Source: Desulfarculus sp. (GTDB taxonomy: Bacteria > Desulfobacterota > Desulfarculia > Desulfarculales > Desulfarculaceae). From it: a stretch of DNA of 49,263 nucleotides. Position 1 is the first letter of the stretch. Each line of letters starts with the position of its first letter. The stretch spans positions 1-49,263 of the forward strand of contig JACRDC010000072.1 in the NCBI GenBank assembly GCA_016218705.1, in the 5' to 3' direction. Of the stretch, positions 23,018 through 31,444 are shown in pieces. The translations under genes and the position numbers were made by a program. The notes under the pieces were generated by a model, which made no database searches, was not told the origin of the DNA, and saw only the letters and a list, made by a program, of their open reading frames with translations.

Positions 23018-23209
23018 CAGCAAAAGGGAGGGATCACCGCACCCGAAAAGGATGGTTTCGGTCTTGCCGCCTGGAGTCCATGCACTGTGATACTTTTGTG
23101 ATACTGGAAGGCCCCAAAATGGGCCAAAACGGGCCAAAAACCTACACCCCGGTGGGCTGTCTAGCCTGCCGGGGTGTGGTCTATCTAGGCGTAAGCCTTA
23201 TTCTTTTAA
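23018..23209. other. Prophage right-end non-coding region, probable attachment side
   Basis: No gene. The region holds direct repeats: TGTGATACT twice (about 23086-23105) and GGGCCAAAA twice in tandem, with a third related CCCCAAAA just before. Short direct repeats like these resemble arm-type integrase sites. A hairpin follows: ACACCCCGG (23144-23152) with CCGGGGTGT (23169-23177), a 9-bp perfect stem with a further inner GGCT/AGCC pairing. GGTGGGCTG at 23151-23159 also repeats the tRNA 3' end at 23211-23219. The region separates the last phage gene from the tRNA-Lys 3' end. Confidence 0.5.
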
Positions 23210-23285
23210 TGGTGGGCTGCCAGTGGATCGAACACTGAACCTACGGATTAAGAGTCCGTTGCTCTACCAGTTGAGCTAGCAGCCC
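23210..23285 (-). tRNA. tRNA-Lys (CUU anticodon)
   Basis: Read on the minus strand the 76-nt gene has a 7-bp acceptor stem GGGCTGC/GCAGCCC, discriminator A and an encoded CCA end (23210-23212). The D-arm is GCTC..GAGC, the anticodon stem ACGGA/TCCGT encloses loop CTCTTAA with CTT anticodon, and the T-arm contains GTTCGATC. All cloverleaf parts are intact, so prophage integration has not damaged it. It lies 19 bp downstream of the ADP-ribosylglycohydrolase gene on the same strand and could be co-transcribed. Its 3' end faces the prophage, the usual geometry for integration into a tRNA. Confidence 0.97.
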
Positions 23286-23304
23286 GCGCGGAACAAGCGA
23301 ATAT

Positions 23305-24324
23305 CTAACAGTCAGGCCCTGGTTCGTCAACAGGTTTTTGCCCGCAAAGGTTCTGGCAGAGAAGCAGGGCGTAATCCTTGCCTTTTTGGCCGTTTTCCAA
23401 GCCGGCCAACCAGGGGCCGGGCCAAGCCTCCAGGCCCCAGTAGGCCCCGGCCAGGGCGCCGGCCATGGCCCCCAGGGTATCGGTGTCGCCGCCCAGGCTC
23501 ACCGCCAGCACCACGGCCTGGGGGGCGCTCTCGGCGGCCAGAAAGGCCCCCAGGGCCGGGGGCATGGACTCGGCGGCGCGCACATCGCAGGCATAGGTCT
23601 CCGCCAACAGGCGGCGGGCCTGGTCCTCCTGGCCCCGGGGCAGCGCCGGCATGGCCCTGAGCCGGGCGGCGGTGTGCGGGTCCAGGTCTTGCGCCAAGCG
23701 GGCCACCTCCTTCACCACCTGGTCCTGTCTGGGCGTTTTGCCCTCTCTCCCCAGGCGGCGGGCCAGGCCCACTGCCCAGGCCTGGGCCAGGGAGGCGGCC
23801 AGGGCCTGGCGGTGATGGTGAGTGATGCGGCACTGTTCCAGGGCGGCCTGGCGCAGGGCCGCCGGGTCGTGGGCCAGGGCCACCCCCAGCACCCCCACCC
23901 GCATGGCCCCGCCATTGCCAAAGGAGCCGGTGCCGGCTTGGTCCCAGGGCACGCCGGCGGCCAGGCGCGCCATCACCCCCGCGATGCGTCCGCCATAGCC
24001 GCGCCAAGGCTGGAAGTTGGCCACGAAACGCCCCGCCAGGTGCTGGGGTTCCAGGCGGCCTTTCTGGGACAGGCTCTCCAGGATGGCGATCATCATCTGG
24101 GAGTCATCGGTGTAGCTGCCGGCGGGCAGGCGCCCGTCAAGGAAGGTTTCCAGGCGGCCATGGCGCTGGGCAATGGCCTGGGCCGTCCAGCCCTCCACGG
24201 GCATGCCCAAGGCATCGCCGATCATGGTGCCCAGGGCGGCGCCGGCCAGGCGGGAGAAGCAATCCTGGCTCGTGGGCCGGCCGTTCTGGCGGCCCTGGCG
24301 ATCCTGGTCCGGCTGTTTGGTCAT
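23305..24324 (-). CDS. ADP-ribosylglycohydrolase family protein
   Basis: 339 residues from ATG 24324; the longer open frame upstream to 24765 runs back through the repeat element and is not credible. It removes ADP-ribose from modified proteins or small molecules (DraG/ARH family). Family motifs are in order: GDALGMPVEGW (about 37-47), SYTDDSQMMIAIL (about 75-87, metal-binding Thr-Asp-Asp), GSFGNGGAMRVGVLG (about 140-154), and LGGDTDTLGAMAGALAGAYWG (about 290-310, second metal-binding Asp pair). All key acidic residues are present, so it should be active. The partner ADP-ribosyltransferase is not in the window. It is the first chromosomal protein gene beyond the prophage. Confidence 0.92.
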   Translation of the reverse strand: MTKQPDQDRQGRQNGRPTSQDCFSRLAGAALGTMIGDALGMPVEGWTAQAIAQRHGRLETFLDGRLPAGSYTDDSQMMIAILESLSQKGRLEPQHLAGRFVANFQPWRGYGGRIAGVMARLAAGVPWDQAGTGSFGNGGAMRVGVLGVALAHDPAALRQAALEQCRITHHHRQALAASLAQAWAVGLARRLGREGKTPRQDQVVKEVARLAQDLDPHTAARLRAMPALPRGQEDQARRLLAETYACDVRAAESMPPALGAFLAAESAPQAVVLAVSLGGDTDTLGAMAGALAGAYWGLEAWPGPWLAGLENGQKGKDYALLLCQNLCGQKPVDEPGPDC

Positions 24325-24541
24325 GGGTCCTGGCGCCATCCCTCTTTGTCCCTGCCCAGGGGCCGCCCTTGGGGTGGACAGTACTCGGCCCCTCAACCAT
24401 AGCACGGGCTGGCCCTCCCGTCCGGCGCCGTCCACCAGGCCTCGGGCGTAAGGCAGCCTGGCGTTACGCTGGCATCTTGGCCCAGGGCCGGGGCGGTGGT
24501 ATTTTTGCACTGACCCCACCCCCGCCCAGGAGGCCCGCGCC

Positions 24542-24700
24542 ATGGATGTTCCCACCGTGCCTTGCGCCCAGTACCGCAGCGGACGCCGCCTGCTGGCCCT
24601 CAAGCTCCAACTGGAGGAGGACAAGGACCTGGAGCCGGCGCGCCGGGCCGAGATCGAGGCCGAGGTGGCCAGCCTGGAAAGGGAACTAGGACTGGACTGA
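24542..24700 (+). CDS. Conserved-looking 52-residue helical protein
   Basis: Begins MDVPTVPCAQYRSGRRLLAL; a second Leu/Glu-rich helix ends in LERELGLD. AGGAGG lies 5 nt before ATG 24542. The sequence is compact: a short N-terminal region with one Cys and a 'YRSGRRLLALKLQLEED' helix, then a second helix (PARRAEIEAEVASLERE). Together these suggest a two-helix hairpin or short coiled coil. It stands alone between the ADP-ribosylglycohydrolase (divergent) and repeat copy 1, whose first base is the last base of its stop codon. Function unknown. Confidence 0.6.
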   Translation: MDVPTVPCAQYRSGRRLLALKLQLEEDKDLEPARRAEIEAEVASLERELGLD

Positions 24701-24905
24701 TACCAAGTTGCGATCAAACGAGTAGTTTGATCGCAACTTGGTATGCGGGCCAAGAACCACCCCAAAAAAGCCGCGCTTTTTTTTGGGGACCCCGGTGGAT
24801 GGCCCGCCGGGCGCGAAAGCGCCCGGGAGGCCGGGCAAAACCACGTTTTTGCCCGCTCGAGGGCAAATCAAAGAGCCATGAATGGCTTTGATTGCATATT
24901 GGTAT
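24700..24905 (+). repeat. Structured ~205-bp dispersed element, copy 1
   Basis: Same element, same orientation, as 41194-41398. It begins with a perfect 20-bp hairpin (24700-24719 with 24725-24744, loop GAGTA). Next comes an outer stem GCGGGCCA/TGGCCCGC enclosing a CCCC-A6/T8-GGGG hairpin. A GGGCGC-GAAA-GCGCCC hairpin with a GNRA-type loop follows, then a GGGCAAAA/TTTTGCCC hairpin and an AATCAAAG..CTTTGATT hairpin. The last 20 bases (24886-24905) are an imperfect inverted copy (16/20) of the first 20, so the element has MITE-like terminal inverted repeats. No plausible protein is encoded. It starts at the stop codon of the 52-residue gene. Confidence 0.9.
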
Positions 24906-25149
24906 GATCCGCCGTTTCCGGCTTCTTCCTTGCCATCAAGGGCGTTGCATCGCTGGGCCTCCGCCGGGCCAGGGCCCTGGCCCAGGGGCGCTTGGCGCTT
25001 GCCAGCCAGGGGCCATTTGTGTCAGGGTGGTGCCAGGCCAACCAGCGCGGGGCCAGGCCCCATGCTTGGCCAGCGATTCCAGGACCACGGGGGTGCCTCC
25101 CGCCCCCACTCCCCATGCCCGCCTAGACTGCCCAGGAGTAGACCAGCCC
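24906..25149. other. Intergenic region upstream of the PpiC/TPR gene, no gene seen
   Basis: Together with the repeat element this makes a gene-free stretch of about 450 bp. It is GC-rich and Pro/Gly-like in all frames. I see no RNA gene, strong promoter or hairpin terminator. Weak runs of GGCC-type short inverted repeats are expected at this base composition. Confidence 0.4.
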
Positions 25150-26163
25150 GTGAGCCGGCGTTATTGTCTGTTTCCAGTCCTGTTGGCGGTCCTGGCCCTG
25201 ACGCCCCTGGCCGGCGGCCAGGCGGCCTCCACTCCAGAAGGACAGGCCGGCGGCCAGCGCCATTGCCTGCGGTTGTTGATGTTGGACAGCCAGGCCCAGG
25301 CCCAGGAATTGGCCGAGCGGGCCAGGTCTGGGGAGCCCTTCGCGGCCCTGGCCCGCCGGCAGGGGGCCGAGGCCCAGAAGGCGTCCCAGATGCGCTGTCT
25401 GGCGGCCTCCGAACTGAGCCAAGAGGTGTTGGCCGCCATTGGGGAGATCGAGCCGGGGCAGGTGGGCCGGCCCCTGTCCCTGGGCGGCAAGTGGCTGCTG
25501 GTACAGGTCACCACCGATGAGCACTGGCGGCGGGGCGAGGAACTGCACCAGGCGGGGCGCCATCAGGAGGCCAAGGAGGCGCTGCTCCGGGACGCGGCCC
25601 TCAACCCCGACGGCCCGGCCTGGCGGCTCCTGGCCCGCTCCCGGGCGGCGGCCAAGGACCAGGCTGGGGCGCTCCAGGCCCTGGACATGGCCTTGACCTG
25701 GTCGCCCGAGGACGTGGCCCTGCTCAACGACAAGGCCTCCCTCTTGCAGGGGCTGGGCCGGCGGGACGAGGCCCTGGCGCAGTACGAGACGGCCCTGGCC
25801 CTTCAGCCCGACAACCCGGTGCTGCAAAACAACCTGGCCTGGATGCTGGTCAGGCAGAACCAGAAACTGGAGCGCGCCGAGGCCTTGGCCGGGCGGGCCA
25901 CCCAGTTGGATCCGGGGCGGGCCAGCTACTGGGACACCCTGGGCCTGGCCCAGCAGGCCAGGGGCAACCAGGCCGGCGCGGCGGCCAGTTACCACCAGGC
26001 CCTCAAACTGGACCCCGAATTGGCCCCCGCCAAGGCCAACCTGCTCAAATGTCTGCTGGCCCTGGACCAGGCCACCCTGGCGCGCCTCTTGGGCCAGGGG
26101 CCGGAGCCAACCGCCAAGGCCGGGCCAGGGGCGCCCCAGGTGCCCAGGCGCAAAGCGCCCTGA
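25150..26163 (+). CDS. Secreted PpiC-like / tetratricopeptide repeat protein
   Basis: 337 residues from GTG 25150, chosen because it opens directly into a signal peptide (SRRYCLFPVLLAVLALTPLAGGQAA). Residues about 35-125 (LRLLMLDSQAQAQELAERARSGEPFAALARRQG, then LSQEVLAAIGEIEPGQVGRPLSLGGKWLLVQV) follow the parvulin (PpiC/SurA-type rotamase) pattern. The remainder carries at least four TPR units (for example AGALQALDMALTWSPEDVALLNDKAS and EALAQYETALALQPDNPVLQNNLAWMLV). It is probably a periplasmic folding or assembly scaffold. It converges on the SPOR-domain gene with a 25-bp gap that contains a small GGCCA-CTCC-TGGCC hairpin. Confidence 0.8.
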   Translation: MSRRYCLFPVLLAVLALTPLAGGQAASTPEGQAGGQRHCLRLLMLDSQAQAQELAERARSGEPFAALARRQGAEAQKASQMRCLAASELSQEVLAAIGEIEPGQVGRPLSLGGKWLLVQVTTDEHWRRGEELHQAGRHQEAKEALLRDAALNPDGPAWRLLARSRAAAKDQAGALQALDMALTWSPEDVALLNDKASLLQGLGRRDEALAQYETALALQPDNPVLQNNLAWMLVRQNQKLERAEALAGRATQLDPGRASYWDTLGLAQQARGNQAGAAASYHQALKLDPELAPAKANLLKCLLALDQATLARLLGQGPEPTAKAGPGAPQVPRRKAP

Positions 26164-26188
26164 GCGGCCGGCCACTCCTGGCCAATCT

Positions 26189-27286
26189 CTAGGGCTTGAT
26201 GCGCACCACCATGCCCTTGACCCCGCTGACCTGCTCCAGCTTGCGCTGCACCCGCTGGGCCTCGGCCTGGGTGGGCAGGCCGCCGGAGCGCACCTTGTGC
26301 CAGGTCTTGCCGTCCTGGCTCTTGCTGCTCAGCACCTGGACCTTGACGCCCTTGGTTTGCAGCTTGGCGGCCAGGGCCTGGGCCCGGGACGCCTGGCTGA
26401 AGGCCCCGAACTGCACGGCGTAATTGCCCTGGGATGGGGCCGGGCGGCTGGGCGCGGAAGCGGTCTTGGGCGCTGCCTTGGGCTGAGCGGCCGGCGTTTT
26501 GGGGGCCGGGGGCTGGGCGGTGGGGCGGGGCGCTGGCTCGGCCCGGGGCGGCTCCACGGCCTTGGGCGCTGGCTCGGCCCGGGGGGCTGGCTTTTCCGGG
26601 GGCAGGGGGGCCTCCCTGATGGGCATCGGGGCCGTGGCCAAGGGCTGGGCGGCTGGCGAGGGCTGCGCCGCCGCCGGGGGCTGGGCCGGGGGGGTGGGCT
26701 CGCTGATCTTGACCCGGGTGGTGGGGGCCTGGGGGGGCTGGGGGGGGCGATCCAGGGAGGAGCGGTACCACAGCACCAGCACCATGGCCAACACCACCCC
26801 GCCGCCTATCCAGGCCATCTTGGCCGGGGTCAGGGGCCAGGCCGCGCGCGGGGGCTCCTCCGGGGCCGCCAGCGGCTCCTCGGCGGGCGCCTCCTCGGAC
26901 ATCTGCCGCCGCATGCGCACGATGAGACTCTCTTCGTCCTCCACGGGCGCCACCCCCTCCTGGGCCGGCGTCTGGGCGGGGCTGGACGGCTCGGGGGGCG
27001 GCCCCTGGACGGGGCTGGACGGCGCCTCATTCTGGACGGGGATGGCCATGCTCACCTCGGGGAGCGCCTCGGCAGCCGGGGCCGTGGAGGAGGCCGCCTC
27101 CTCCGGGGCCGTGCCCTGGGCCGGCTCCGGGGCGGGTTGACCAGACTTGGAGGGAATGAAGCGGCGGTAGCAGTCCTCGCAGAAATAGGCGCGCCTGCCC
27201 CACAGGCCGGAGATACGCTCCCACGGGGTGCGGGCCGGCGCGGGTTTGGTCTGGTCGGAATGACAGGCCGGGCAACGAACTGGCAT
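26189..27286 (-). CDS. Zinc-ribbon / single-TM / SPOR-domain protein
   Basis: 365 residues from ATG 27286, with GGAGG 8 nt upstream; 24 extra in-frame codons upstream are unsupported. The N-terminus has CPACHSD..CEDCYRRF (two CxxC pairs, residues about 5-45), a zinc ribbon. An acidic Pro/Ala-rich region and a TM helix (MAWIGGGVVLAMVLVLWY, about 180-197) follow, then a long Pro/Ala/Lys linker. The C-terminal SPOR domain (about 285-365) has NYAVQFGAFSQASRAQALAAKLQTKG and KTWHKVRSGGLPTQAEAQRVQRKL. SPOR domains bind denuded septal peptidoglycan. A zinc ribbon in front, on the cytoplasmic side if the TM is N-in, is an unusual partner and might sense or bind something inside. Confidence 0.85.
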   Translation of the reverse strand: MPVRCPACHSDQTKPAPARTPWERISGLWGRRAYFCEDCYRRFIPSKSGQPAPEPAQGTAPEEAASSTAPAAEALPEVSMAIPVQNEAPSSPVQGPPPEPSSPAQTPAQEGVAPVEDEESLIVRMRRQMSEEAPAEEPLAAPEEPPRAAWPLTPAKMAWIGGGVVLAMVLVLWYRSSLDRPPQPPQAPTTRVKISEPTPPAQPPAAAQPSPAAQPLATAPMPIREAPLPPEKPAPRAEPAPKAVEPPRAEPAPRPTAQPPAPKTPAAQPKAAPKTASAPSRPAPSQGNYAVQFGAFSQASRAQALAAKLQTKGVKVQVLSSKSQDGKTWHKVRSGGLPTQAEAQRVQRKLEQVSGVKGMVVRIKP

Positions 27287-27544
27287 GGGCGATAGCCTCC
27301 TGCCCCCCGGTCCCAAGGGAGGGGGTGCGATGATGACTGGCCGGCGGGGCGTCAGCAATGCCCAGCCAGCCCCTGGCCAGGCGGCCCGGGGTGCCAGGCT
27401 TCAGGCCCCAGCCTCCAGGGCTACCATAGCATATTTGCCGCCCGCCGGCAGCGGTCAAACACAACTTATGGCATAAGCCGCCACGGGAGCCCCAACATCC
27501 TGTCGCCAACCAGGTCTTGGCGGGGAGGGCGGCCAGGGGGTATC

Positions 27545-28303
27545 ATGGCCCCGGCCAGGGAGTTTAACGCCATGGTGGACGTGCACGCCCATATTCTGCC
27601 CGGCCTGGATGACGGCCCCTCGGACCTGTCCGCCTCATTGGCCATGTGCCGCCTGGCCGTGGCCGACGGCATCACCCAGATGGCGGCCACGCCCCACTTC
27701 TGCCCGCCCTTTTATCGCCACGCTCCCCGGGAGATAAGCCGGGCCGTGGCCGCGCTGGCCCAGGCCCTGGCCCGGGAGGGCATCCCCTTGCGGCTCTACC
27801 CGGGGGCCGACGTAAGCCAGCGGGCCGACGTCCTGGGCCTGGCCCGCCAGGGACGCCTGCCCACCCTGGCCGGCCAGGGCCGCTATTTCCTGCTGGAGCC
27901 GGTCCAGGGAGGCCTTCGGGCCTTGGCTGGCCTGGCCAGCGAGCTGCGTCCCCTGGGCCTGCGCCCCATCATCACCCACCCCGAGCGCCTGGCCGAGGCG
28001 GGGCGTGGCGGCTGGTCCTGGCTGGAGGGGCTGGTGGAGCGGGGCTGCCTGGTGCAGATCACGGCCATGAGCCTCACCGGCGGCTTCGGCGCCCCGGCCC
28101 AGGAGCGGGCCGAGGACCTCTTGGCCCGGGGTCTGGTGCACCTGGTGGCCAGCGACGCCCACTCCACGGGACGGCGTCCGCCCCTGCTCTCGCCGGCCCG
28201 GGAGCGGCTGATCGAGTTGGTGGGAGAGGCGGGGGCTGAGCGCCTGCTGCGGACTTGGCCCCTGGCGGTGCTGGAGGGAAAAGACCACCTCGCCTCAAAC
28301 TGA
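27545..28303 (+). CDS. PHP-family tyrosine-protein phosphatase, CpsB/YwqE type
   Basis: 252 residues. Manganese-dependent phosphatase that reverses autophosphorylation of capsule/exopolysaccharide chain-length kinases. The metal site is visible: DVHAHILPGLDDGP (residues 12-25), ATPHF (about 58), FLLEPV (about 119), IITHPER (about 143), and SDAHS near the end. ATG 27545 is used; ATG 27572 just before 'VDVHAH' is an alternative, and family members usually begin close to this motif. The upstream AGGGGGT is a fair ribosome-binding site. No capsule genes lie beside it, so its kinase partner is elsewhere. Confidence 0.9.
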   Translation: MAPAREFNAMVDVHAHILPGLDDGPSDLSASLAMCRLAVADGITQMAATPHFCPPFYRHAPREISRAVAALAQALAREGIPLRLYPGADVSQRADVLGLARQGRLPTLAGQGRYFLLEPVQGGLRALAGLASELRPLGLRPIITHPERLAEAGRGGWSWLEGLVERGCLVQITAMSLTGGFGAPAQERAEDLLARGLVHLVASDAHSTGRRPPLLSPARERLIELVGEAGAERLLRTWPLAVLEGKDHLASN

Positions 28304-28327
28304 AAACCATCAAATATATTGGTTGGA

Positions 28328-31300
28328 TCAGGCCTGGGCCGCGCCCGCGCGGCGCTCGCGCCTGCCACTCACCCAGTGGCGCAAGCGGTCCATGTAGAGA
28401 TAGACCACGGGCGTGGTGTAGAGGGTGAGAATTTGGCTGATGATGAGCCCGCCGATGATGGCGATGCCCAGGGGCCGCCTGAGCTCCGAGCCCACGCCGT
28501 GGCCCAGGGCCAGGGGCAGGGCGCCCAGGAGGGCGGCCATGGTGGTCATCATGATGGGGCGAAAGCGTTGCAGGCAGGCCTGGAAGATGGCCTCCTGGGG
28601 GCTCTTGCCATCCCTGCGCTCGGCCTCCAGGGCGAAGTCAATCATCATGATGCCGTTTTTCTTGACGATGCCGATGAGGAGCACGATGCCGATCACGGCG
28701 ATGATGCTCAGCTCGGTCTGGAACAGGAGCAGGGCCAGGACCGCTCCCATGCCCGCCGAGGGCAGGGTGGAGAGGATGGTTATGGGGTGGATGTAGCTCT
28801 CGTAGAGCACCCCCAGCACGATGTACACCGCCACCAGGGCGGCCAGGATCAGGAAGGGCTGGTTGCTCAGCGAGGAGGCGAAGGCCTTGGCCGTGCCCTG
28901 GAAGCTGCCCTGGATGCCCGCCGGCAGGCCCATCTGGCGTGTGGCCGCCTCCACGGCGGCCACGGCGTCTCCCAGGGACGCGCCGGGGGGCAGGTTGAAG
29001 GAGATGGTCACCGCCGGGAACTGGCCTTGGTGGTTCACGGCCAGGGATGCCGTCTTGGTCTCCATGTGGCTGAAGGCGCTGAGCGGCACCAGGCCCCCGT
29101 TCTGGGAGGGCACGTAGATGCCCTTGAGGGTCTCGGGGTCCTGCCAGTGGCGCGGCGCCACCTCCATGACCACGTGATATTGATTGAGCAGGGTGTAGGA
29201 GATGGCCACCTGGCGTTGGCCAAAGGCGTCGTAGAGGGTCTCGTCAATGGCCTGGGTGCGCACCCCCAGGCGGGCGGCGGCGTCGCGGTTGATGACCAGG
29301 GACGATTGCAGGCCCTTGTTCTGCTGGTCGCTGTTGACGTCCACCAGTTGGGGTAGGGTGCGCATCTTCTGGAACACGCGGGGGGCCCAGGTGTTCAGTT
29401 CATCCAGGTCCTCGCCCTGCAGGGTGTATTGATACAGGGCGGAGCTACCCCGGCCGCCGATGCGGATGTCCTGCACCGGCTGCAAAAAGGTGGGCGCCCC
29501 GGGCAGCTTGGCCAGCTTTTTGCGCAGCCGGCTTATCACCTGGCCGGCGCTGGACTTGCGTTCGCCAAATGGCTTGAGGGTGACGAACATGCGCCCGGTG
29601 TTGGTGCTGGCGCCGCCGCCGCCCCCGCCCAGGCCGATGGAGCCGGCCACGTACTCCACCTCGGGATCGCTCCGGATGACCTCTATCACCTGGGTGAGCT
29701 TTTCCTTCATGGCCTGGAAGGAGATGTCCTGGGAGGCCTGGATGAAGCCGGTGAGCCGGCCTATGTCCTGCTCGGGAAAAAAGCCCTTGGGCACCAGCAC
29801 GTAGAGATAGAAGTTGAGGGCCACGGTGCCCACCATCAAAAGCATCATGAAGCGCGCGTGCCTCAATGCCCAGCCCAGGCTTTGTTGATACAGGCCGCGC
29901 AGGGCCAGGAAGAAGCGCTCGATGGCCTGGCTCAGGCGCCCGGGGCCGGCCTGACGCCGGGGCTTGAGCAGGGCGGCGCACATCATGGGCGTGGTGGTCA
30001 GGGACAGCACCAGCGAGACCAGAATGGCCGCCGAGAGCACCACCGCGAACTCGCGGAACAGGCGGCCCACCATGCCGCCCATGAGCAGAATGGGGATGAA
30101 GACCGCCACCAGGGAGCTGCTCATGGACAGCACCGTGAAGGTTATCTCCTTGGCCCCCTCCATGGCCGCCTGCCAGGGCGTCTCGCCCCGCTCAATGTGG
30201 CTGGTGATATTCTCCAGCACCACGATGGCGTCATCCACCACGAAGCCGGTGGCGATGGTCAGCGCCATGAGCGAGAGGTTGTCCAGGGAATAGCCGCAGA
30301 GATACATCACCCCAAAGGTGCCGATGAGCGAGCCCACCACCGCCACCGCGGGGATGATGGTGGCCCTCGGGTCGCGCAGGAAGAAGAAGACCACCAGGAT
30401 GACCAGCAGGCAGGAGATGACCAGCGTCAGCTCTACGTCGCGCAGGGAGGCCCGGATGGGCGGGGTGCGGTCCAGCACCACCGAGAGCTTGACCGAGCCG
30501 GGCAGGCTGGCCTCCAACTGGGGCAATATCTCGCGCACGCTGTCCACGGTCTCGATGATGTTGGCCCCGGGCTGGCGGAAGACGATCATGGTCACCGCCG
30601 GCACGCCGTTGACAAAACCGAAGGCGCGCACGTCCTCCACCGAGTTCTCCACGCTGGCCACGTCGCTTAGGAGCACGGCCCGGCCGGAGCGGTGGGAGAC
30701 GATGAGCGGCATGTACTGCTCGGCGGTGCGCAGTTGGTCGTTGGTCTCGATCTCCCAGGCTAGTTCGCCATCGCTGACCTGGCCCTTGGGCCGGTTGACG
30801 CTGGTCCTGGTCAACACCCCGCGCACCTGCTCCAGGCCGAGCCCGTACTTGTTCAGGGCCTGGGGGTTCAACTCCACCCGCACCGCCGGCAGCGAGCTGC
30901 CGCCCACGATCACCTGGCCCACGCCCTTGACCTGGGAGAGCTTCTGGGCCAGCACCGTGGAGGCCACGTCGTAGGTCCGCGAGGTGGGCACGGTTTCGGA
31001 GGTGAGCGCCAGGAGCAGGATGGGGGCCTCGGCCGGGTTGACCTTGCGGTAGCCGGGGTTGGCCGGCAGGGCGGCGGGCAGGTAGCCCCGGGCCGCGGCG
31101 ATGGCCGCCTGCACGTCGCGGGCCGCGCCGTCTATGTTGCGGTCCAGGTCGAATTGCAGGGTGATGGTGGTGGTGCCCCGATAGCTGGTGGAGGTCATCT
31201 CGGTCACGCCGGCGATGCGGCCGAACTGGCGCTCCAGGGGCGCGGCCACCGAGGTGGACATGGTCTCGGGGTCGGCGCCGGGCAGGTTGGCGGTGACCAT

Positions 31301-31444
31301 GATGGTGGGGAAGTCCACCTGGGGCAGGGGCGAGACGGGCAGCACCCTAAAGGCCAGGATGCCCGCCAGCATCAGCCCCACGGTGAGCAGGGTGGTGGCC
31401 ACCGGCCGCCGTATGAAATGGCTGGCCAGGCTCATGGGGCTCAA
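28328..31444 (-). CDS. mdtC: RND efflux pump inner-membrane subunit, MdtC-like
   Basis: 1038 residues, full length for the HAE-1 family. Proton-driven export of drugs or other amphiphiles through a TolC channel. It starts [37 protein letters not shown], the canonical first TM and loop. The TM4 acidic pair essential for proton relay is present ([16 protein letters not shown]). The C-terminal permease half ends with the typical '[16 protein letters not shown]' motif. Its start overlaps the stop of the neighbouring pump gene by 4 nt (ATGA), so it is translationally coupled. Tandem RND pumps after one adaptor match MdtABC, where MdtB and MdtC form a heterotrimer. It is the last gene of the operon. 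Confidence 0.93.
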   Translation of the reverse strand: MSPMSLASHFIRRPVATTLLTVGLMLAGILAFRVLPVSPLPQVDFPTIMVTANLPGADPETMSTSVAAPLERQFGRIAGVTEMTSTSYRGTTTITLQFDLDRNIDGAARDVQAAIAAARGYLPAALPANPGYRKVNPAEAPILLLALTSETVPTSRTYDVASTVLAQKLSQVKGVGQVIVGGSSLPAVRVELNPQALNKYGLGLEQVRGVLTRTSVNRPKGQVSDGELAWEIETNDQLRTAEQYMPLIVSHRSGRAVLLSDVASVENSVEDVRAFGFVNGVPAVTMIVFRQPGANIIETVDSVREILPQLEASLPGSVKLSVVLDRTPPIRASLRDVELTLVISCLLVILVVFFFLRDPRATIIPAVAVVGSLIGTFGVMYLCGYSLDNLSLMALTIATGFVVDDAIVVLENITSHIERGETPWQAAMEGAKEITFTVLSMSSSLVAVFIPILLMGGMVGRLFREFAVVLSAAILVSLVLSLTTTPMMCAALLKPRRQAGPGRLSQAIERFFLALRGLYQQSLGWALRHARFMMLLMVGTVALNFYLYVLVPKGFFPEQDIGRLTGFIQASQDISFQAMKEKLTQVIEVIRSDPEVEYVAGSIGLGGGGGGASTNTGRMFVTLKPFGERKSSAGQVISRLRKKLAKLPGAPTFLQPVQDIRIGGRGSSALYQYTLQGEDLDELNTWAPRVFQKMRTLPQLVDVNSDQQNKGLQSSLVINRDAAARLGVRTQAIDETLYDAFGQRQVAISYTLLNQYHVVMEVAPRHWQDPETLKGIYVPSQNGGLVPLSAFSHMETKTASLAVNHQGQFPAVTISFNLPPGASLGDAVAAVEAATRQMGLPAGIQGSFQGTAKAFASSLSNQPFLILAALVAVYIVLGVLYESYIHPITILSTLPSAGMGAVLALLLFQTELSIIAVIGIVLLIGIVKKNGIMMIDFALEAERRDGKSPQEAIFQACLQRFRPIMMTTMAALLGALPLALGHGVGSELRRPLGIAIIGGLIISQILTLYTTPVVYLYMDRLRHWVSGRRERRAGAAQA

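Noticed and set aside
24325-24765. N-terminal extension of the ADP-ribosylglycohydrolase frame
   Set aside because: It runs through the 52-residue gene and repeat copy 1. Family proteins start shortly before the GDALG motif, matching ATG 24324.
24686-24871. Minus-strand open frames inside the repeat element (also 41135-41409)
   Set aside because: Both copies have an open frame in hairpin arms. The internal hairpin changes length between copies and alters the peptide, and there is no ribosome-binding site, so the fold rather than a protein seems conserved.
27466-27481. 16-nt identity TTATGGCATAAGCCGC shared with 48088-48103
   Set aside because: One exact 16-mer match in a 49-kb window on two strands is close to chance expectation (order of a few tenths). 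The sites precede unrelated regions, and no promoter consensus fits both.
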